Of a stretch of DNA of 64,000 bases, positions 1-7,763 are shown piece by piece. The stretch comes from Trebonia sp963759545 (lineage in GTDB: Bacteria > Actinomycetota > Actinomycetes > Streptosporangiales > Streptosporangiaceae). The position numbers and the translations under genes are program-made. Under the pieces are notes generated by a model that worked only from the letters and a program-made list of their open reading frames with translations, had not been told where the DNA came from and made no database searches. Position 1 is the stretch's first letter; every line of letters starts with the position of its first letter. The stretch lies in assembly GCA_963759545.1 (NCBI GenBank), contig CAVXAB010000024.1:80556-144555 (forward strand), read 5' to 3'.

Positions 1-307
1 GAGATCTACGAGCACCAGCCCACCAGGGAGGTCGTGGCGCAGGTGATGGAGGAGATCCTTGACATCGCCGCCCGGGTCGGCAGCAAGCCGGCCATCACCG
101 TGGAGCGGCGGCTGCGCGGCGCGGGCAGCGTCGGGCCACCACAAGACCTCCATGCTGCAGGACCTGGAGGCGGGCAAGCCGCTTGAAATCGACGCGCTCG
201 TCACGGCGGTCGTGGAGATCGCCGACATCACCGGCGCGCCCGCCCCGACGCTGCGTGTCGTGCACGCCGCTGCCGACCTGCTGGCACGGTCCCGGCGCGC
301 GCGCTGA
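1..307 (+). pseudogene. panE: 2-dehydropantoate 2-reductase, 3' end, frameshifted
   Basis: This is the C-terminal part of a ketopantoate reductase (NADPH-dependent reduction of 2-dehydropantoate to pantoate, pantothenate pathway). The gene enters from the left edge. The first frame (positions 1-135) reads EIYEHQPTREVVAQVMEEI and on to VERRLRGAGSVG. The family motif HKTSMLQDLEAGKPLEID continues in the next frame from about 137 and stops at 305-307, so one frame change is needed near 133-137. The helical ApbA C-terminal domain is otherwise intact. It could be a true frameshift, but the many similar breaks in this window make a sequencing indel more likely. Confidence 0.7.
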
Positions 308-376
308 CCGAAGCCGGGCATGACTGAAACCGGGCACGACACAAGGAAACACGACATAAGGAAACCGGAGGAGCGG

Positions 377-1606
377 ATGACCAAGGCACTAGAGGGAGTG
401 CGTGTCGTCGACATGACCCACGTCCAGTCTGGTCCCTCGTGCACGCAGATTCTCGCCTGGCTCGGCGCTGACGTGATCAAGGTGGAGGTTCCCGGCCGCG
501 GCGACGTCACCCGGGGGCAGCTGCGCGACGTGCCGGGCGTGGACAGCCTTTACTTCACCATGCTGAACTGCAACAAGCGCAGCATCACGGTGAACATGAA
601 GTCGCGGGAAGGCAAGGAGGTGTTCGCCCGGCTCGTCGGCGAGGCCGACATCCTCGTGGAGAACTTCGGCCCTGGCGCCTTGGGCCGGCTTGGCTACAGC
701 TGGGAGGTGCTGCACGAGCTGAACGACCGGCTCATCTACGCCTCGATCAAGGGCTTCGGCCCCGGCCGGTACGCGAACTTCAAGGCCTACGAGGTCGTCG
801 CGCAGGCCATGGGCGGCGCGATGAGCACCACCGGCTTTGATGACGGGCCGCCCACCGCGACCGGCGCCCAGGTCGGCGACTCGGGCAGCGGCATCCACCT
901 CGTGGCGGGCATACTCGCGGCCCTTTACCAGCGCACGGTGACCGGCAGCGGCCAGCGCGTCGAGGTGGCCATGCAGGAAGCCGTGCTCAACCTCTGCCGG
1001 GTCAAGCTCCGCGACCAGCAGCGCCTGGCATCTGGACCGCTGAGCGAGTACCCCAACCTGACGTTCGGCGACGAGGTGCCCCGCTCGGGCAACGCGTCGG
1101 GCGGCGGGCAGCCCGGCTGGGCGGTCAGGTGCGCGCCCGGCGGTCCCAACGACTACATCTACATCATCGTCCAGCCGATTGGCTGGAAGCCGATCACCGA
1201 GCTCATCGGCCGTCCTGAACTCGCCGAAGACCCGGCGTGGGCGACCCCTGAGGCGCGGCTGTCCAAGCTCGACAAGATGTTCGGGCTCATCGAGGAGTGG
1301 ACCTCCGGGCTAACCAAGTGGGAGGTACTCGACCTGCTTAACGCCCACGACATCCCCTGCGGGCCGATCCTGTCGACGAAGGAGCTCATCGAGGACGAGA
1401 CCCTCGCCGAGCTTGGCAGCGTCGTCGAGGTCGACCACCCAGAGCGCGGCCGGTTCAAGACCGTCGGCTGCCCGCTGCGGCTGTCCGACTCGCCCGTCGA
1501 GATCGCGCCGTCGCCGCTGCTCGGCGAGCACACCGACGAGGTGCTCGCCTCGCTCGGCTACCTGCCAGGCCAGATCGAGGAACTCAGGGAGGCCGGCGCG
1601 ATCTGA
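377..1606 (+). CDS. frc: formyl-CoA:oxalate CoA-transferase (CoA-transferase family III)
   Basis: A 409-residue class III CoA transferase that moves CoA from formyl-CoA to oxalate in oxalate catabolism. The start is ATG 377, preceded by GGAGGAG four bases upstream; the longer reading from 320 has no such site. The N-terminus LEGVRVVDMTHVQSGPSCTQ and the segment QVGDSGSGIHL match formyl-CoA transferases. The Asp of that segment (about residue 168) corresponds to the catalytic Asp that forms the acyl anhydride. An oxalate/formate-type antiporter follows 300 bp downstream, which supports oxalate as substrate. No oxalyl-CoA decarboxylase gene is present in the window. Other family III acids remain possible. 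Confidence 0.85.
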   Translation: MTKALEGVRVVDMTHVQSGPSCTQILAWLGADVIKVEVPGRGDVTRGQLRDVPGVDSLYFTMLNCNKRSITVNMKSREGKEVFARLVGEADILVENFGPGALGRLGYSWEVLHELNDRLIYASIKGFGPGRYANFKAYEVVAQAMGGAMSTTGFDDGPPTATGAQVGDSGSGIHLVAGILAALYQRTVTGSGQRVEVAMQEAVLNLCRVKLRDQQRLASGPLSEYPNLTFGDEVPRSGNASGGGQPGWAVRCAPGGPNDYIYIIVQPIGWKPITELIGRPELAEDPAWATPEARLSKLDKMFGLIEEWTSGLTKWEVLDLLNAHDIPCGPILSTKELIEDETLAELGSVVEVDHPERGRFKTVGCPLRLSDSPVEIAPSPLLGEHTDEVLASLGYLPGQIEELREAGAI

Positions 1607-1907
1607 CAACGAGAATTTGCTAATTTAAAAGCACGCCCCTTACCGCGGCAGGCGCGATATAGCCGGCCGCGGCAGGGGCATTTGTGCATTTCCCCCAATA
1701 TGGTTTCCTGGCAAATGCCAGCCCATCTCTAGAAACATCGTCGAAATTCCCATCTTAGGAAGAACTTAGTAATTCTTGTATTGCATCACGTGGCCGACAA
1801 ACCTACCGTCGGCATAACAACAACTCCCCCATCGGACGCGGCCTGACAAGCCAACCGCGGAGGCTCTCAGGCAGAGTCTGTATACAGAATCCAATGAAGG
1901 GATCGTC
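1607..1907 (+). promoter_or_regulatory. frc-transporter intergenic region
   Basis: A 301-bp gap that is AT-rich between 1610 and 1780, unlike the surrounding genes. It contains the hairpin described separately and no recognisable gene. The AT-rich part probably carries the transporter promoter, but no -35/-10 pair is convincing. Confidence 0.3.
1635..1679 (+). terminator. hairpin after frc
   Basis: GCCCC (1635) and CCGCGG (1643) pair with CCGCGG (1667) and GGGGC (1675), giving an 11-pair interrupted stem. No clear T-run follows. The site lies 28 bases past the frc stop and probably limits read-through into the transporter gene. Confidence 0.4.
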
Positions 1908-3368
1908 GTGGCAGAGATGACATCGACGGGCGAGCCGGCGGGCTACCAGCTCATCCGGAACGAAAACGGGCGGGTCTTCCGCGTCGGCGAAACCCCGAAG
2001 CAGCTCCTCGGATACCCCAGGTCCGTGGTGATCTGGGCGGCTTGGGCGGTCATGTGCCTGTCCGGCCTCGTGGAGTACACCTGGGGCGCGCTGAGCGGAT
2101 CGCTCCAGGCGGCGCACAACTGGGGGGACGCGCCGGTCTTCTGGCTGTTCTCGGTCTTCGTAATCTGCGAGTCCTTCGTGCAGATCGGCACCGGCTTCCT
2201 GCGCAACCGGGGAATCGTGACGGTCCGCTGGGCGACCATGGCGGGCGGCCTGATCTGCGGCGTCCTCGCCTACACGATCACCGCCTACTCGACCAACATC
2301 TGGGAGGCATACCTCGGCTACGCAGTCCTGGGCGGCATCGGCTCCGGCATGGTCTACTCAAGCGCGATCAACATCGTCGCCAAGTGGTACCCGGAGAAGA
2401 AGGGCTGGCGGACCGGCTTCGTCAACGGCGGCTGGGCCTACGGCTCGGTGCCGTTCATCCTCGCGGTTGGCGGCTTCGCCACCGGCGGTGGCGTCGGCGC
2501 CACGCTGTCCCCTTCCGCGGTCCAGCACTTCATCCTCATTCAGGGCATCATCATGACGGTCGGCATCGCCATCGGCGGCTGGTTCATGAAGGACCCGCCC
2601 AAGAACTGGTGGCCGGCCCACGTCGACCCCCTCAACTGGGCCAAGAGCAAGCGGACCGCGCGCGACCTGCTGAGCAACCCGCCCGCCCTGAACCACTACT
2701 CCCTCAAGCAGATGTGGGCGACGCCGCAGGCTAAGTGGCTGGGCATACAGTATGCCCTGTACATCGGGTCCTCGCTGTTCGGCGTCGCGTTCTACTTCAG
2801 CTTCGGCACGGCGATGCACCTCGGCCTCTGGGCGGCGGTCGGCGGCGCGGCGGGGTTCAACCTCGCCGACGGCGCGTTCCGCCCCGTCTACGGCCTGATC
2901 TCCGAGTACATCGGGCGGCGGCGCACCATGGCCTACGCCTACGCGGGGAACTGCGTCTTCCAGCTGGCCACGCTGGCCGCGGGACTTAACCACCAGCCGG
3001 CCCTGTTCGCCATCTTCGCGGTGATCTCCGGCGGGCTGTCCGGCGCCAACTTCCCGATGACCGCGGCGACCGTGGCCGACTACTACGGCGAGAACAACAA
3101 CGCGATCAACTACGGCTCCGTCTACGCGTTCAAGGCCCTCGGCGGCTCCTTCGCCGGCGGCATCGCGGCGCTGATCATGACCGGCACCCTGTACGGCGCC
3201 GCGACCTTCCACTGGGAGCGGGGCTTCTTCTTCGGCGCCGCGCTCGCTGCCCTTGCGACCGTCGTCGTGTACTTCAAGTGCAAGCCGCCGACCCGCGAGC
3301 AGTATGAGCGGGCCATGGCCAAGGCGACGCCGGCCACCTCACGGGAGGGGGTCTCCAGGGCGGCATAA
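1908..3368 (+). CDS. OFA-family MFS transporter (oxalate/formate antiporter type)
   Basis: A 486-residue major facilitator protein with about twelve hydrophobic segments, most similar in layout to oxalate:formate antiporters. The residues AHNWGDAPVFWLFSVFVICE and WYPEKKGWRTG are typical of the OFA branch. The start is GTG 1908 with AAGGGA five bases upstream; ATG 1917 is the alternative. A long polar N-terminus (about 45 residues) precedes the first membrane segment at about residue 47. Together with frc it forms an oxalate uptake and activation module. The substrate is inferred from the family and the neighbour. Confidence 0.8.
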   Translation: MAEMTSTGEPAGYQLIRNENGRVFRVGETPKQLLGYPRSVVIWAAWAVMCLSGLVEYTWGALSGSLQAAHNWGDAPVFWLFSVFVICESFVQIGTGFLRNRGIVTVRWATMAGGLICGVLAYTITAYSTNIWEAYLGYAVLGGIGSGMVYSSAINIVAKWYPEKKGWRTGFVNGGWAYGSVPFILAVGGFATGGGVGATLSPSAVQHFILIQGIIMTVGIAIGGWFMKDPPKNWWPAHVDPLNWAKSKRTARDLLSNPPALNHYSLKQMWATPQAKWLGIQYALYIGSSLFGVAFYFSFGTAMHLGLWAAVGGAAGFNLADGAFRPVYGLISEYIGRRRTMAYAYAGNCVFQLATLAAGLNHQPALFAIFAVISGGLSGANFPMTAATVADYYGENNNAINYGSVYAFKALGGSFAGGIAALIMTGTLYGAATFHWERGFFFGAALAALATVVVYFKCKPPTREQYERAMAKATPATSREGVSRAA

Positions 3369-3411
3369 TCCCGGCGGGCGCCCTTTTAGAAAACAGAAAA
3401 CCAGTCCTCAG

Positions 3412-3443
3412 AACGGGTGCGGCCTACTCTGGCCGCGCCCGTT
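3412..3443. terminator. hairpin between convergent transporter and XRE regulator genes
   Basis: AACGGGTGCGGCC (3412-3424) pairs with GGCCGCGCCCGTT (3431-3443) with one G-T wobble and a 6-base loop. On the minus strand the hairpin is followed by a T-rich stretch, so it may terminate transcription from both sides. Confidence 0.55.
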
Positions 3444-3542
3444 CCCGCTTGCGCGGGCCTGCCAGGCAGGAGAGTGACACGGGACGCGGCCACGCGGAGC
3501 ACGCAGTCGTTCGGGATGGTCATGACTTTGAATTTTGGCCTT

Positions 3543-4109
3543 TTAGACGTGCTCCATGATGATCACGCCGAGCGTGTCGGGCTCAAGGGCGTTGAAGACG
3601 TGCGGGATGTCGCCCGGGTAGCGGAGGTAGTCGCCGGGGCCGAGTTCGACCGACTCGCCCTCCGGGCCCGCCAGGACGCGGCCGGTGCCGAGGATGAGGT
3701 GCTCCACCGTGCCCGCGGTGTGCGGGCGGGCCAGGTGGCCAGTGCCCGGCTCGGCGCCGACCCGGTAGATGTCGCGGCGCGCGCCCGGCGGGCAGGACGC
3801 GAGCATCGCCGCCTCGTAGGGGTCACGCTCGGCGTGCATGACGACCCCCTCCCCCGCGCGGATCACCCGGATGTCGCTCCTCGGCGGGTCGATGAGGCGG
3901 CTGAGCGGCACGCCGAGCGCGGTGCCGAGCGCCCACAGCGTCTCGAGGGACGGGTTGCCCGTGCCGCTCTCCAGCTGGCTCAGGGTCGACTTGGCGATGC
4001 CCGCCCGCCTGGCCAGCTCGGTGAGGGACAGCGCGGCGCGGGCGCGCTCGCGGCGCAGTGACATCGAGACGAGCGCGACGATGTCGGACGGGGTGCCTGC
4101 CTCGGACAT
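3543..4109 (-). CDS. XRE-family transcriptional regulator with C-terminal cupin domain
   Basis: A 188-residue regulator. The helix-turn-helix at about residues 15-70 contains LSLTELARRAGIAKSTLSQL; a small-molecule-sensing cupin fold occupies about residues 105-185 (LGPGDYLRYPGDIPHVF). Start ATG 4109 is chosen because translation farther upstream runs through the divergent azlC gene. It faces the azlCD exporter pair with 67 bp between the starts, and two palindromes in that gap probably bind this protein. By analogy with other XRE-cupin/AzlC neighbours it should control amino-acid export. The ligand is unknown. Confidence 0.85.
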   Translation of the reverse strand: MSEAGTPSDIVALVSMSLRRERARAALSLTELARRAGIAKSTLSQLESGTGNPSLETLWALGTALGVPLSRLIDPPRSDIRVIRAGEGVVMHAERDPYEAAMLASCPPGARRDIYRVGAEPGTGHLARPHTAGTVEHLILGTGRVLAGPEGESVELGPGDYLRYPGDIPHVFNALEPDTLGVIIMEHV

Positions 4110-4132
4110 GTGGTTCGCTCCATCGTCTTCTC

Positions 4133-4150
4133 TGTTCGGTTTGACGAACA
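4133..4150. promoter_or_regulatory. palindromic operator 1, XRE-azlC intergenic region
   Basis: TGTTCGgtttgaCGAACA is a perfect 6-6-6 inverted repeat between the divergent regulator and exporter genes. It shares half-site and spacing with the palindrome at 4160-4177, whose centre is 27 bp away. The probable ligand is the XRE-cupin protein. Confidence 0.7.
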
Positions 4151-4159
4151 GCGCCATTG

Positions 4160-4177
4160 TGTTCATTATAGTGAACA
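4160..4177. promoter_or_regulatory. palindromic operator 2 overlapping divergent -10 elements and the azlC start
   Basis: TGTTCAttatagTGAACA is the second copy of the TGTTCR-N6-YGAACA site. Its centre reads TATAAT on the minus strand, a good -10 for the regulator, and ATTATA/TATAGT on the plus strand, a -10 for azlC. Its last base is the A of the azlC ATG. Binding here should block both promoters. Confidence 0.7.
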
Positions 4178-4896
4178 TGCGGTTTGTATGGCGAACGGCC
4201 TCACCGGAGCTGCTGCGGGATGTTGGCCTCGTCTGCCTGGCGGACGGGATCGTCGCGGTGTCGTTCGGCGCTACCTGCGTCGGCAGCGGGCTGGCCTGGT
4301 GGGTGCCCGTAGCGCTTTCCTTGCTCGTCTTCGCGGGCGGTGCGCAGATCGCGGCCGTCGGCGTGGTGCTCGCCGGCGGGTCTCCCGTCGCGGCCGTGCT
4401 CGCAGGCGCGGTGCTGAACACCCGGCTGCTCCCCTACGGGTTCGCGGTCGCGGACGTGCTCGGGCCGGCCGACGCCGCGGCCACGGGGGGCGGACTTGCC
4501 GCGGCGGGCAGGCGCTGGCTGGTCCGGATGCTGGGCACGCACGTGATCACCGACGAGTCCGTGGCGTTCGCGTTGCGGCAGTCTTCTCCCGAGCGGCGGC
4601 GGTCGGCCTTCTGGGCCTGCGGCGTGGCGCTGTTCGCGCTCTGGAACGTGTCGGTGCTGCTCGGCGTGGCCCTGGGATCCTCGGTGCGGAACACGAACGC
4701 GTTCGGCCTTGACGCGACGTTTCCCGCGGTCATGCTCGCGCTCGCGCTGCCGACGCTGACCTCCCGGCCGACCCGGCTCGCGGCCGGGACGGGGGCCGTG
4801 ATCGCGGTCGCGCTGACGCCCGTGCTGCCCGCCGGGCTGCCGCTGCTCGCCGCGCTCGGCGGGCTCGGCACGCGCTGGAACGGCTGGAAGCGATGA
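4177..4896 (+). CDS. azlC: AzlC-family branched-chain amino acid export protein
   Basis: A 239-residue membrane protein of the AzlC family, the large subunit of two-component branched-chain amino acid exporters. It begins MRFVWRTASPELLRDVG, followed by hydrophobic segments including VPVALSLLVFAGGAQIAAVG. The GAQ and LNTRLLPYG elements are typical of AzlC. No ribosome binding site precedes ATG 4177, and a -10-like element ends only a few bases upstream, so the transcript may be leaderless. The stop overlaps the next start as ATGA, coupling it to azlD. Confidence 0.8.
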   Translation: MRFVWRTASPELLRDVGLVCLADGIVAVSFGATCVGSGLAWWVPVALSLLVFAGGAQIAAVGVVLAGGSPVAAVLAGAVLNTRLLPYGFAVADVLGPADAAATGGGLAAAGRRWLVRMLGTHVITDESVAFALRQSSPERRRSAFWACGVALFALWNVSVLLGVALGSSVRNTNAFGLDATFPAVMLALALPTLTSRPTRLAAGTGAVIAVALTPVLPAGLPLLAALGGLGTRWNGWKR

Positions 4897-5204
4897 TGCC
4901 GATCACCGCCATCGTGGCGCTGGCCGGGCTGACGTACGGGCTCCGGCTCGCGGGGCCTTTGCTGCGCGGGCGGGTAACCGTGCCCGCGGCGGCGGAGCGG
5001 CTGTTCGCCGACGCGGCCACCGTGCTGCTGATCGCGCTCGCGGCCACGTCCGCGCTGACCTCCGGTCACCGGTTCGCGGGGTGGGCGCTGCCGGCCGGGG
5101 TGCTCGTCGCCGGGGTGCTCGCCGCGCGCCGCGCGCCGTTCCCCGTCGTGGTGCTCGCCGCCGCCGGGGTCACCGCGCTGCTGCGCCTGGCCGGCGTCGC
5201 TTGA
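4893..5204 (+). CDS. azlD: AzlD-family small membrane subunit of amino acid exporter
   Basis: A 103-residue protein with three to four hydrophobic segments (IVALAGLTYGLRLAGPLLRG and VLLIALAATSALTSG). Size and position directly after azlC, with a 4-bp overlap, identify it as the small subunit of the exporter. The TYGLRLAGP segment resembles the conserved T-x-x-x-R region of AzlD. Substrate specificity cannot be read from the sequence. Confidence 0.8.
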   Translation: MMPITAIVALAGLTYGLRLAGPLLRGRVTVPAAAERLFADAATVLLIALAATSALTSGHRFAGWALPAGVLVAGVLAARRAPFPVVVLAAAGVTALLRLAGVA

Positions 5205-5570
5205 CCATGACGTCCCTCGGGACATGACGGAAGCGCGTAGTTCCGTCGCTGCTGCCATCGCGGGATTGGTGATGGTTGAGGGATCCACGTGGCTGAAGGT
5301 AAGCGCCGCCGGAATCGGGTAGCGAATAACCGGTAAATTCCGTGCAGCGAGAAGATTCCGCGCGTCTAGCGCACGCTTTCTTTACCTCGCGCACAAAGTT
5401 TACCTCGCGTACGAAATTTACATATTAATTTCCCGGCCCGGGCGGGGAGTTACCCCAGGTCAGCGGCTTACGTATGCGCAAATCATGAAATGTCCGAAAT
5501 TTCGGGCACGGGTCGCACTTCGGTTGCGGATCAAAGCTCGGGTGAACGGGTGGCTCAGGAGGGGCTCTTG
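5205..5570. other. intergenic region with tandem 18-bp repeat
   Basis: No gene recognised. Features seen are a small GTCCCtcGGGAC hairpin just after azlD (5212-5223); two and a third tandem copies of an 18-bp unit starting TTTACCTCGCG (5381-5398, 5399-5416, then a partial copy) in an AT-rich stretch; and the palindrome CCGAAATTTCGG near 5495-5506, part of a motif repeated at 13161. Confidence 0.5.
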
Positions 5571-5729
5571 CTAGCGGTAGCCGCTGGCCTGGAGGGTGAA
5601 CAGCTCCGCGTAGCGGCCGCCGCCTGCCACGAGCTCGTCGTGGGTGCCTGCCTCGGTCGCGTGGCCTTCTTCTAGGTAGACGATCAGGCCGGCCATCCTG
5701 ACCGTCGCGAAGCGGTGCGAGACCAGTTG
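5571..5729 (-). pseudogene. remnant of ABC transporter ATPase/permease gene (C-terminal about 50 residues)
   Basis: On the minus strand the frame reads LVSHRFATVRMAGLIVYLEE, then GHATEAGTHDELVA and an ending ASGYR with a TAG stop at 5571-5573. This is the H-loop region and extreme C-terminus of an exporter-type ABC ATPase. Similarity begins abruptly at the LVSHRF residues (about 5726). Upstream there is only a few bases of unrelated sequence before the end of the histidine phosphatase gene. The Walker A, Walker B and signature regions are missing, so it is a 3' fragment left by deletion or rearrangement. Confidence 0.75.
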
Positions 5730-5742
5730 ACTTTGACTCTTG

Positions 5743-6344
5743 CTACTGGTCGTCCCCGATGACTACCGGGTCTGGCAGGCTGCCCGCGTTGTACTCCTGG
5801 AGGCGCCAGCGGCCGTGGCGGAGTTCAGTACGGACCAGGAGCAGTTGGTCAGCCCGCCGAGGATCGGGGTGTCCTCGACGAGGATGCCGAGGATGCGCTC
5901 CATGCCAAGGCGGAGCGCGGCGCCGTGACTGACCACGACCGCGAGCTGGCCGTCGCCGAGGGAGTCGGCGACGCGGGCGAGCACGCCTGCCACCCGGTCG
6001 GCGACGGCGAGCGTCGGCTCGCCGTTCGGCGGGTTCCAGGTGGCACGCTCGGCCGGGTAGCGCTCGCGGATCTCGGCGTCGGCCAGGCCCTCCCAGTCGC
6101 CGCCGAACCGCTCGCGCAGGTCCTTGTCCAGGGTGACGGGCAGGCCGGTCAGCCGGGCCAGGGGCGCGGCGGTCTGCTGCGCACGGGTCAGGTCGGAGGA
6201 GAAGATCGCGTCGGGCCGCAGCGTGGCGAGGCGCCGTGCGGCCTGCTCGGCCTGCACCTCGCCGGTCCCGTCGAGCGGGATGTCCGTCTGCCCCTGAAAC
6301 CGGTGCTCGACGTTCCAGGTCGTCTGGCCGTGCCGCCACAGCAC
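5743..6344 (-). CDS. histidine phosphatase family protein (GpgP-like), frameshifted near the C-terminus
   Basis: A phosphoglycerate-mutase-fold phosphatase of about 198 residues. The catalytic LWRHGQT motif is at the N-terminus and the second catalytic His lies in VVVSHGAALR. Downstream of rsfS this is the usual place of glucosyl-3-phosphoglycerate phosphatase in mycobacteria, so that role is likely but unproven. The frame changes near 5830: WSV is followed by RTELRHGRWRLQEYNAGSLP in another frame, which ends at 5743. GTG 6344 would trim the first beta strand. The upstream in-frame CTG at 6365, overlapping the rsfS stop, would give the usual RLVLWRHG start. Confidence 0.75.
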
Positions 6345-6361
6345 GAGCCGCTTGGCTGCGC

Positions 6362-6760
6362 TCAGCGTGCGTCTCCGCTCGTGGCCGGGTTACCTACGGT
6401 GACCGCCTCAGGCAGCGGGATGACCGGGCAGTCCTTCCAGATGCGCTCGAGCGCGTAGAAGACGCGCTCTTCCTTGTTCTGGACGTGCACCACGATGTCG
6501 TTGTAGTCAAGCAGCACCCAGCGGCCCTCGTTCTCGCCCTCGCGGCGGACCAGGGTGGCCCCTGCCTGCTTGAGCCTGAGCTCTACCTCGTCGATGATCG
6601 AGCGGACCTGCCGGTCGTTGGCACCGGAGCAAAGCAGGAACGCGTCGGTGATCGCGAGCTGGTCGCTGACATCGTAGGCGACGATGTCACTGGCCAGCTT
6701 CTCTGCCGCGGCGAGCGCGGCAATCTCGGTGAGCTCGATGGCCCTTGGGGTGGCAGTCAC
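6362..6760 (-). CDS. rsfS: ribosome silencing factor RsfS
   Basis: A 132-residue member of the RsfS/Iojap family, which binds ribosomal protein L14 and blocks 30S-50S joining under starvation. The family core DVSDQLAITDAFLLCSGAND and RREGENEGRWVLLDYNDIVV is complete. Start GTG 6760. In most actinobacteria it directly follows nadD; here nadD lies 6.6 kb upstream, with an amino-sugar cluster between them. The histidine phosphatase follows immediately. Confidence 0.92.
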   Translation of the reverse strand: MTATPRAIELTEIAALAAAEKLASDIVAYDVSDQLAITDAFLLCSGANDRQVRSIIDEVELRLKQAGATLVRREGENEGRWVLLDYNDIVVHVQNKEERVFYALERIWKDCPVIPLPEAVTVGNPATSGDAR

Positions 6761-6880
6761 GTGGCTGGCTCGGCCTCCTCGGTCGGAGATGATTACTGCT
6801 TCAGTTTCGCATGCTTACGCAAGCGAGTACGATTCGTCCGCCTGCCGACCGAGCGGCGGCCCTCGTCGCCGTGTTCTATT

Positions 6881-7666
6881 CTAGAGGCCCTGCCAGGCCG
6901 GCTTGGCCGCGTACACCTCGCGGTAGTAGGCGAGGCGGTCCAGGCGGGATGCCGCGGCCTGGTCGAGCAGCACCGTGACGTGCGGGTGCAACTGCAACGC
7001 CGATGCCGGGCAGGACGCGGAGACCGGCCCCTCCACGGCGGCCGCCACCGCGCCCGCCTTGCTTTCCCCGGTGACGATGAGCAGCAGGTGACGGGCCTGG
7101 AGGATGGTCCCGATGCCCTGGGTCAGCACGTGGGTCGGCACCTCATCGGGCGAGCCGAAGAATCGGGCGTTGTCCTTGCGTGTCTGCGTGGTGAGGGTCT
7201 TGATCCTGGTGCGGCTGGCCAGCGATGATCCGGGCTCGTTGAAGGCCAGGTGGCCGTCGGAGCCGATGCCGAGGAACTGCAGGTCGATCCCGCCGGCGGC
7301 CGCGATCAGCGCCTCGTAGCGCTCCCCCGCCGTCGGCAGTCCGTCGGGACTGGGATCCGGGCCGTTGACATGGTCGGGGCCGATGTCCAGGCCGTCCGTG
7401 AGCTCGCGGGCGATCGTCGCGCGGTAGCTCTGCTCGTGCCCCGGGGGCAGGCCGACGTATTCGTCGAGGTTGAAGCAGGTCACGGCCGCGTAGCTGGGGC
7501 CGGCGGCGGCCGCGTGGCGGCGGCGCAGCTCCTGGTACGTCGGGAGCGGCGTCGACCCCGTGGCCAGCCCGAGTACCGCGGCGGGCTTGCGCCGGACGAC
7601 CGCCTCAACGGTGTCCGCCGCTAGCACGGCGATTTCGCCGGCCGATCCGAGCGGCACGACCTCCAT
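6881..7666 (-). CDS. nagB: glucosamine-6-phosphate deaminase
   Basis: A 261-residue NagB that converts glucosamine-6-phosphate to fructose-6-phosphate and ammonia in the cytoplasm. GLATGSTPLPTY forms the phosphate loop; NLDEYVG supplies the catalytic Asp and DGHLAFNEPGSS the catalytic His/Glu pair. It is the last gene of the amino-sugar unit. No nagA (N-acetylglucosamine-6-phosphate deacetylase) is present locally, so deacetylation must be encoded elsewhere if the substrate is N-acetylglucosamine. Confidence 0.92.
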   Translation of the reverse strand: MEVVPLGSAGEIAVLAADTVEAVVRRKPAAVLGLATGSTPLPTYQELRRRHAAAAGPSYAAVTCFNLDEYVGLPPGHEQSYRATIARELTDGLDIGPDHVNGPDPSPDGLPTAGERYEALIAAAGGIDLQFLGIGSDGHLAFNEPGSSLASRTRIKTLTTQTRKDNARFFGSPDEVPTHVLTQGIGTILQARHLLLIVTGESKAGAVAAAVEGPVSASCPASALQLHPHVTVLLDQAAASRLDRLAYYREVYAAKPAWQGL

Positions 7667-7712
7667 CAGTGGCTTCCCTTCAGCTCGCGGCCTGCCTGCC
7701 GGGCGCTCACCC

Positions 7713-7763
7713 TGTGTTCCCGGTCAAGATGTGTTCCCGGTCAAGATGTGTTCCCGATCAAGG
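7713..7763. repeat. three tandem 17-bp copies at the ROK kinase stop codon
   Basis: The unit TGTGTTCCCGGTCAAGA occurs at 7713 and 7730, and with one change early in the third copy at 7747. The third copy contains the last codons and TGA of the upstream kinase gene, so the terminal 17 bp of that gene has been duplicated twice downstream. Confidence 0.8.

Noticed and set aside
4110..4421. N-terminal extension of the XRE-cupin regulator back to 4421
   Set aside because: It is antisense to azlC, has no homology and would run through both operators; ATG 4109 gives the normal domain start.
5490..5675. Small plus-strand open frame
   Set aside because: It is the antisense of the ABC-transporter remnant, which has clear protein similarity on the other strand.
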